A stretch of DNA of 64,000 bases, taken from positions 170,472,993 to 170,536,992 of the forward strand of contig CM060975.1 in the NCBI GenBank assembly GCA_030765065.1, in the 5' to 3' direction. The notes beneath the pieces are model-generated. The model ran no database searches and was not told where the DNA came from. It saw only the letters and a program-made list of their open reading frames with translations. Made by a program: the position numbers and the translations under genes. Position 1 is the stretch's first letter, and every line of letters starts with the position of its first letter. This DNA is from Deroplatys truncata. Lineage: Eukaryota; Arthropoda; Insecta; Mantodea; Mantidae. This document shows positions 57,315-64,000 of the stretch, piece by piece.

Positions 57315-58449
57315 ATGCCTAAGCGACGTACTACACAAAAGTCTGATGTGGTTATTGCACCAATTAGTGAACACAGTGAAGAAGAATCTATTTCTAGTGC
57401 TAGTACACCTGCTATTACACAATTGTTACCAGCAATGCCTAATCCGCCTGTTCGTGTTAGCACAATGCAGCCAACTGTGTTTAAACCGGGCATTGAACCT
57501 TCTTATTTTGAAAATTCTAGTAAGCTGTCAGCACAAGAGTTTCTTCAAAATTTTGAAATAATCGCTACTGCTAGTGCGAGGTCTGATGATATGAAGTTGA
57601 AATGTTTCCTATGCTATTTGAAAAGACTGCTACAGTGTGGTTTCAAATCTTTCGCCATCGGCATCCTCGCTATGACTGGCTTTACTTGGCTACACAGTTT
57701 TTGAATGCATTTCAGTTCAGTAATCAAAGGATATATTAGAAATAAAACTCAGACAGCGTGTACAATTAGATGATGAACTTGTTAACAACTATGTCTATGA
57801 TGTGTTATCACTGTGCGATCATGTAAATCCAGATATGTCTCAGGCTAAACAAATTGAACATCTTCTTAAGGTTCTTCAGCCTCTGTATCTTCAAGCACTG
57901 CTACCACTAGATCCGCAGACTATTGATGAAGTTCGTCAAATTATTAGACGTGTTGATAAGGCACAATTTTATGTGCAGAATCGACATTTACCCTCTGCCC
58001 AGTCACAGATGGCAGTATCTACATCACCTACTATAATATCTCTTCCTGCTGTTACTTTCCCGATTTCTGGTCCGTTAGCACATACCACTTCTGCTAGTGA
58101 CGTACCTGTCGATCCAATGAAACAGCTGATTGATTCTGTGGAACAATTATGTAACAAGGTTAAACAGTTTCAGCCACGATCTGCTGTGCCACCTTCTCAG
58201 AAACCTACACAGTTTCCACGATCATCAAAGATGGATCAACGAGACGCATCCGTCATTTGCTACAGATTTAATCGGTGTGGCCATATAGCTCGCTTTTGTC
58301 GCAGCCGTTCTCTACATTCAAAAACGACTGACGCTGAGCCTCGCACAACCAGACTTAGCGGTGACACAGCCGCCCACCACCTTGGTGTCACCTCAACAGC
58401 ATGTCGCTGCTCTATCAAGTCAGATCTTACAAGTTCTTGGTCGTATTGA
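57315..58449 (+). pseudogene. gag: gag, frameshifted
   Basis: ATG at 57315 (MPKRRTTQKSDVVIAP...) opens a 130-codon frame. After a shift near 57600 the capsid-like part continues briefly in another frame (FRHRHPRYDWLYLATQFLNA) to a stop near 57737. It then runs in the frame 57802-58449 (LCDHVNPDMSQAKQIEHLLK). Gag would package the element RNA. Its nucleocapsid knuckle at 58258-58299 reads CYRFNRCGHIARFC, where the second Cys of the expected C-x2-C-x4-H-x4-C is Phe, so it could not hold zinc normally. Length is about 375 codons, usual for gypsy-type gag. Confidence 0.85.
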
Positions 58450-58714
58450 CCATACAGAAGTTCCTATTGTGCTTGACACCGGAAACGCAGTTAGTATTGT
58501 AAATACTGCTCATATTACTGATATCTCTGAATTGAAACCTACAGAGATAATACTTAGAACAGCTGGAAACAAGTTACTTGATGCGCCTTATCACACTGCT
58601 TTGACATTTCATATTAATGATGTACTTTTTCAGGAAGATGTATTGGTTGTGAAAGATCTTTCTCTTGACTTAATTTTAGGCAATGATTTTACGTGCTCAT
58701 GGTGTTGTAATTGA
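58361..58714 (+). pseudogene. pro: Retroviral-type aspartic protease
   Basis: In a frame overlapping the end of gag, the reading VPIVLDTGNAVSIVN has the aspartic protease triad DTG at 58475-58483 (more often DTGA). LSLDLILGNDF near the end is the second conserved strand (iLG.DF). This domain cleaves the Gag-Pol polyprotein. The frame stops at 58714; the linker to RT (58715-59063) is broken by several shifts. Confidence 0.8.
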
Positions 58715-59063
58715 TTATGCACAAAATGTAATAACACTGAATTCCTCTGAGTATAATTCTTTTAGCATACCATTCACCAGGTACAACGTCCGTTTGTTTA
58801 TACGCCAGTGATTCCTTTGCAAGATAATGAATGTAATGCTGACTCTTGTATTAAAGTGGTGGCTGTAAATGATGTATAACTTCCACCGTTATCTACTTAC
58901 TATGTAACAGTCCAACCCTCGTCAGAAATAAGTCATGAGGTTATGTTTGAACCTGTTGTCAGCATTATGCAAAAGAAAACCCTTTCTTTTCCACCATTGT
59001 TATGTCATTCTACATCTGAATTAGCTATACCAGTTCATAATAATACTTGCAGTCTCACAAACA

Positions 59064-59999
59064 TTGTTTGCTAACACAGTCTTAGCTAAAATATATGATG
59101 TTGCATCAGTCCAGAGTAATTCTGTTTCACCATCAGAAGTCACCCCTAAGCCAGCTTCAAAGATTGGTTTTAATGTAAACAGTAAATTATCAGATACTCA
59201 AAAAGCAGAATTGCACTCATTGTTGTTGAAATATAGTCATATCTTTGCTACCTCCTTACAAGATCTAGGTACTACTGATGTTGCAGAATTTGATATTAAA
59301 GTAACTGATTCAAAACCAATTAAACAAAGACCTTACAGAGTTCCCCATACGCAAAAAGAAGTAATTGCTGAACAAGTTAAGGAAATTCAAGATGCTGGAG
59401 TTATTAAGGAATCACAGTCCTCTTGGGCTTCTCCTGCGGTGTTAGTGAAATAAGATGGCTCCATGCGGTTTTGTGTTGATTACAGGAAATTCAATTCTGT
59501 TACAGAAAGTGTCTCTTTCGCTTTGGCATTGTTAGATGATTTGTTAAATTATCAGGGGAGGCTAAATGGTTTGTCTCATTGGACTTGTTGTCAGCCTATT
59601 TTCAAGTGTCCATTGCAGAGGATATTCAGAAATATACTTCCTTTGTTACTTTTAAGGACAATACCAATTTACTCGCCTAAGTTTTGGACTTGCGAATGCT
59701 CCTAGATTTTTTTAATTACATTGCAGACACGTTGTTAGGTGATTTGAATTTCAAAAAGGCAATTACACATATTTGGATGATATTATCGTTTTGTAAAAAC
59801 TTTTGATGAGTTATTATAAAATCTTGAAGCTGTATTTCAACTCCTGTATGTTCATAAGTTCAAACTTAAACCAGAAAAATGTTTCTTTGCTATGCAAAAG
59901 ATCAAACTGTTAGGCTTTGAAGTGTCTAAAGATGGTATTTCTCCTGATACTGACAAAGTAATTTCTATTCAAAATTTGCCTCGTCCTAAAAATGTCCGA
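59064..59999 (+). pseudogene. pol: Reverse transcriptase, stops and frameshifts
   Basis: The first part (59064-59453) has KQRPYRVPHTQKEVIAEQVK and DAGVIKESQSSWASPAVLVK, the typical Ty3/gypsy RT start. A TAA at 59451-59453 interrupts it; the same frame resumes with DGSMRFCVDYRKFNSVTE. After a shift near 59560, WFVSLDLLSAYFQVS carries the first catalytic Asp. After another, RLSFGLANAPRFF. The active-site YLDD is at 59770-59781 with an early stop after IIV. The thumb region (LLGFEVSKDGISPDTDKV) follows and then the RT ends abruptly near 59999. Enzyme role: copies element RNA into DNA. Confidence 0.85.
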
Positions 60000-60300
60000 G
60001 ATGTAAGGAAAGTTTTGGATTTATTTAACTTGGCTATGCTTCAAGAACATTGTCTAAATGTAAACGTAATTATAGTGCTCCTAAGTTGGAATTGTTGTCC
60101 ATTTTGTTTGCGCTTACTCACTTTCGCAGTTTTGTATATGGCTATAAGGTTCACATTGTATCTGATCACCATTCCCTTTGTTATTTGAATAATTTAAAAG
60201 ATTTGACTGGACGCCTGGAACGATGGAGTTTGAAACTACAAGAATTTGTTTATACTATTTGCTATAAATTTGGCAAGAAACACCATGATGCTGATGCTTA
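60000..60300 (+). pseudogene. pol: RNase H, N-terminal part deleted
   Basis: The C-terminal half is clear: NYSAPKLELLSILFALTHFR, VSDHHSLCYLNNLKDLTGRL and YKFGKKHHDADA. Sequence jumps from the RT thumb (RPKNVRDVRKVLDLF) straight to this part, so roughly 100 or more codons, including the first catalytic Asp region of RNase H, are missing. The exact loss needs an intact relative. Confidence 0.8.
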
Positions 60301-60370
60301 ATCAAGACTTCCTGTTTTGCAACTGAAAGAGAATGAACTTCAACAACTTGAGGAATTGCCCACATGATTA

Positions 60371-61420
60371 TTGTCTTCAGTTGAAATGGCTGACAAACTG
60401 AAGCAAGATCCTGTGTTACTTCAGCTTATTACTGCTCTTAATGACTCTCAGTCAACTCCTGCTATAATCCAGAGACAAGCTTCAACATACAATCTCAAAT
60501 CAGGTGTTCTTTTCCGTAAATATGCTGGCTCCACTGGCCGTATTCATCTGTTGGTTATTCCAGAAGCACTTAAACATGAAATGTTATCTTCGTGTAATGG
60601 TGATCCCCTTTCAAGTCATTTGGGTTTCTCTAAAACATTTGTCAAAATTCATTCCAGGTATTATTGGATTGGGATGAAAAAAGATATTGAGCACTTGGTG
60701 CGTACCTGTGTAACTAAAAAAAGACCTAAAAATCAGAAGCCTGCGGGTCTATTACAACCAATTCCTGTTACTTCAATAGGCGATCGGTGGGGTATTGATT
60801 TGCTTGGGCCTCTCCCACGTTCTAATTCTGGGCATAAGTACGTTGTCGCAACCGAGTATGCTTCTCGTTGGGTCGAGTCTGCTTCGCTCTCTTCAGCAAC
60901 AATTCCACAAATTGCTAAGTTTATTCTGCATAACATCATCAGTAGGCATGGGGCGCCTGCTACGTTATTGTCAGATTGAGGCTAAGTTTTTCTCAGTTCA
61001 GTGACACAAGAATTTTGAGATCCCTTTCAGTGTCTTCCAGTTTTACTAGTGCTTATCATCCAACTTGTAATGGATTAACCGAAAGAAACAATCAAACCCT
61101 CTTGAATATGCTCAATCATTTTGTTGATACCAACCAAAAGAACTGGCACTCAATTTTGCCCTATGTAATCTTTTCTTATAATTCAAGCGCCCAGGAGTCT
61201 ACTAAATTCTCACTTTTTTCTTGATATATAGTCGGGAACTTTCTTTGTCCAATCAGGTTCATTTGCAAGCTATATTAATGACCTTTTTGTGAAACAAACT
61301 TTACAAGAGATTCAGGAGGCACGTTACTTATCTTGTTGGTCGACCTCATGCTCCTCGTACCAAACATCAGAGTGATCATGTGTCACGCCTTTACCCTTAC
61401 TATGATTCTATGGGTCCTTA
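60371..61420 (+). pseudogene. pol: Integrase, DDE triad present but frame broken
   Basis: Begins with the zinc-binding domain: HLGFSKTFVKIHSRYYWIGM. The usual first His is Asn (CNGDP) and the second Cys of CxxC is gone (CVTK). In the core, D1 lies in DRWGIDLLGPLP (codon 60797), D2 in LLSD (60974-60976) with a stop directly after, and E in YHPTCNGLTERNNQTLLNML (61081-61083) in another frame. A late piece (HQSDHVSRLYPYYD, to about 61420) is the usual C-terminal end. Integrase would insert the cDNA. Confidence 0.85.
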
Positions 61421-63717
61421 TAGATTACAAATTTTGAGTTTTGCATATGCTGCTTTTATCCTCATATTCGCCTTGATGTTGGAATGAAATGTATTATATG
61501 TTTTCGCTAAATTGAAGGTTATAACCATTTTGTGTAATGAAAATCTTGGATTGTGTTTTGGGTAATGGAGATTATTATTTGGTCTGTTATCATATGCTGC
61601 AGTGTATTTGTTTCATGTGTACTCTGTGGTTAATTTTGTTTGACTTTCAGGAATGATATGTGAAAGTGTTACTTTGTTAATGATATGATTTATTCTGTTG
61701 CATTCTTTTGACTTGATTTTGTGTTTCATTATCAAGCTGTGATCCTCCTTTATAGAAATTGTTGGATAAAATTTGTGTATTTGTGTGTGGGTATGGAAAT
61801 AGTATATGGAAGGTTTGCCTCGTGGGAGAGCCGAAGAGTAACCCCGATGGTGTAGCGTCAAAGATGTGATGAGTTAATGTAAGCTTCAATGGGATGGCTA
61901 TAATGTACCTGAAGTTTAAATGTTGTGAGTTTTGAGGAGGGCTAGCACTTCCCTAGAAATTTGTGATGAGTAGAGAGATGTTTTGCATATTGATGCTGAT
62001 ACGTACCCAGTTAGCGTGTGTGGTGTGTTTATACAAGAGGTGTAATATAATGCGAATAATTTTCTTTATGCAACAAGTTATAGTACCATCGGTTTTTCAG
62101 CTTCATCTTGATCCTATTTATGTGAATGCAACAGTGTAATGGTATATTATTTTGTGTCATTCCTGAAATGGTAATGTGACTTTTTCAGTTTATGCCTCAG
62201 TTAGGTACTTTTGTTTTTGCACTACTTTTGCAGCTTCTTTGATGAGACATGTCAGTTATTACATTTTTTCCCTCAGTAATTACTGTGTATGATGAGGGTG
62301 AGAATCAGGATAACGATGATAGGAATGATAATGATCATAAGAATGATGGGTTGTCTATTTCAAGCCTCTAGGAATTTCCGAGACTAGAACAGTAAAGAGA
62401 GTAATTTCATGAACTAGCAACTTAGGTTATGCGATAGAATTAAATGCAAAAATAAGTACGGTTTTAAAAAAAATAAAAATTAGATGCGATGATGCTAATG
62501 AGGAGGATATGATAGTAATGAGAATGCGAATTTGTGTTGTTACTGACAGTAAAGCATGGGTATTTGTAGTTTGATGAATGTAATGGTGTGCTTATTTTGA
62601 AGCATGTAGTAATGTTCATAGTAGTTTTGACCGTTATTAAATTGAGTTTTTTGTATTATCGGAGGTATGGTTATTACGAATGACTTTGTTTTATTGTTAT
62701 GTATGAATGATAGGTGCACTTATTTATTTTGTCAGTTAGTTTGTATCATCTGGATAGATTTAATTTTGGTATCCCAAATGATTTGCAATGTTGTATTTGC
62801 TATGTTTGTATTTTGCTTTATTATGTGTAGATGATGGATATAATTGATACAATATTTATGTATTTTGACCTTTTCATGTATCTTTACTATGATTCTTAAG
62901 CATTTATTGTATAACTTTGACTTGTAATCTTTTGAAAAATTTAGTTTTTATGTCAGTATGTAATGTTTTTTTTCTCATTACTAAAAGTACATGTTTGTAA
63001 ACTGTTGCCTAATTTATGGCGTTTTCTGCTCATGCTATTTTAAATGACATACTATTTTTTCCTTTTATGTATGACGTTGTGGGAGCACAAGCAATTCATG
63101 TTGTAGTGATAGTTTGTTGGTTGGAGATTACGAGTGCCCACTAAGCAGTGAGCCCGCTGTGACAATACACGCCAGATGCTGGATGTAAACCAAGGGGAGC
63201 TGCTGCCTGTTTTTATTACCTGCACTTTATGTGACAGAGGGGCCACCTTTAGGAGAGCAATCCAAGACAGCGATTGCCCCCTCATCATCATTGAATTACG
63301 TCGGCAGTGAGAAAGGACTCTGCAGCTGATATTTCTTCATTATGAAAGATGTTGGATAGGTTTACTCATGAACAAATAGATCAAGAATTTGTGCAGTGTA
63401 CATATAGTTTAACAGTGGCCGCAATGTGCAATGTGCGTGTGCGGGGCTGACTCGGAATCTTGTAATATACATTTGAACAATTATCGTCAGTGGCACTAAA
63501 GACTCGAATTATTATTATATAGCTATGACAAACATGTTAACAGGCAACAAGGTACTTCACTTCTTTTGATAGACAGTTTTGCTCCATTATATCATTTCAA
63601 ACATCAAGATACTAATTTTTGTAGCAACAATTTCCTTGTAAATTATCACTTGAAGTATTTCATTTAATTGGTTTTATGTAATTTTTTATGCCTTTTTGTT
63701 TCGACGAGGATGTCGAC
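61421..63717 (+). other. Long non-coding 3' tail of the LTR element
   Basis: 2.3 kb, T-rich on the plus strand, with no env-like or other ORF supported. A GATGAT/AATGAT-rich purine stretch lies at about 62290-62350. A GC-richer block at about 63110-63320 could be a further insertion. Length is unusual for a plain gypsy element. Confidence 0.5.
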
Positions 63718-63736
63718 TTGGGGAGCTAGGGAGAGA
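63718..63736 (+). other. Polypurine tract
   Basis: TTGGGGAGCTAGGGAGAGA directly before the 3' LTR: nearly all purine, in the right place to prime plus-strand DNA. Confidence 0.75.
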
Positions 63737-64000
63737 TGTGGCATGTAGTGTGGTAACAGTGTAAGAATATGTGATGTGGTAATACTGTATGGTTAAGTTT
63801 TAGGTTGGCAATGTAAACAGGTAGTGACGTAGAACGGGAGGGGTTTTGTCTTGAGGAAGCGAGTAGTTGGCTTTCTCTTTCAACCTTGCTTGTGGGACTG
63901 GCAAAACGTGTGTTTTCTAGCATGGCGCTTCGTTAAACAGAAGGGTAACCTGTATCACTTTGTTTTGGTATAATATATTGGACATCTAAATTTTTAGTAT
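63737..64000 (+). repeat. 3' LTR, cut by window end
   Basis: TGTGGCATGTAGTGTGG onward matches the 5' LTR for 264 bp. It has one tandem unit fewer, lacks AACTGGTT near 63848, and differs at about a dozen bases, roughly 4-5 percent by eye. Confidence 0.9.

Larger units (their letters stand above)
52366..64000 (+). mobile_element. Ty3/gypsy-class LTR retrotransposon, decayed, 3' cut by window
   Basis: LTR sequence repeats at both ends (52366 onward and 63737 onward). Between them, in plus orientation, lie gag, protease, RT, RNase H and integrase in Ty3/gypsy order. The visible length is 11.6 kb, of which 3.3 kb is a nested Harbinger transposon. Every coding domain has frameshifts or stops, and a piece of RT/RNase H is deleted. 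I see no env-like ORF in the 2.3 kb after integrase. The last bases before the 5' LTR are ACTAT; the matching target duplication would lie beyond the window. Confidence 0.9.

Noticed and set aside
61613-61889. Envelope or accessory gene in the LTR element tail
   Set aside because: Minus-strand frames of 70-82 codons run opposite to the element and overlap each other; no signal peptide or membrane pattern of an envelope protein.
1-64000. CRISPR arrays, operons, riboswitches, rRNA
   Set aside because: No regularly spaced direct repeats with unique spacers, no bacterial gene structure, and no rRNA-like sequence seen.

Overview
The window looks like AT-rich, repeat-dominated nuclear DNA of an arthropod, most likely an insect with a large genome. 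The reasons are the tRNA-headed SINEs, insect-type DNA transposons with a DUF4817 (helix-turn-helix) transposase, a PIF/Harbinger transposon, a Ty3/gypsy-class LTR retrotransposon, and the absence of compact bacterial-style genes. I cannot name the species. I found no complete host protein gene. One short possible exon (34154-34255, minus strand) is the only hint of host coding sequence. Almost every supported feature is a mobile element or its remains, and nearly all carry stops or frameshifts.

Region by region. 1-52 kb is intergenic-like DNA. It holds at least 13 copies or fragments, on both strands, of one roughly 0.8-kb repeat. I call it the ACTTTCTCTAC family after its left end; each reasonably complete copy has a CA/TG-rich microsatellite at the same internal place. 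Several copies are themselves interrupted: one by a 5'-truncated LINE (46395-47337), one by a SINE (48614-49055), and one by a 190-bp segment also found 1 kb away (21724-21913). Two small DNA transposons with 26-bp terminal inverted repeats and TA target duplications (8317-8862 and 19174-19944) hold only the N- and C-terminal ends of a transposase, with the catalytic middle deleted. At least ten SINE copies fall into about six head types; three have clear target-site duplications. An LTR with a leftover primer-binding site lies at 13681-14448. A GC-rich, ORF-like island of unknown identity sits at about 10.4-11.5 kb.

52.4-64 kb is a single decayed Ty3/gypsy-class LTR retrotransposon. Its 5' LTR begins at 52366 and its 3' LTR at 63737, running off the window. 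The order is leader, gag, protease, reverse transcriptase, RNase H, integrase, then a long non-coding tail. A 3.3-kb PIF/Harbinger transposon (53116-56393) is nested in its leader and has both of its usual genes, a Myb/SANT-like protein on the plus strand and a DDE transposase on the minus strand. The retrotransposon has lost part of the RT/RNase H region, and its two LTRs differ visibly, so the insertion is old.

These elements do not work together as a pathway. The window is a stratified record of insertions in which Harbinger, LINE, SINE and segment insertions date their hosts relative to one another.
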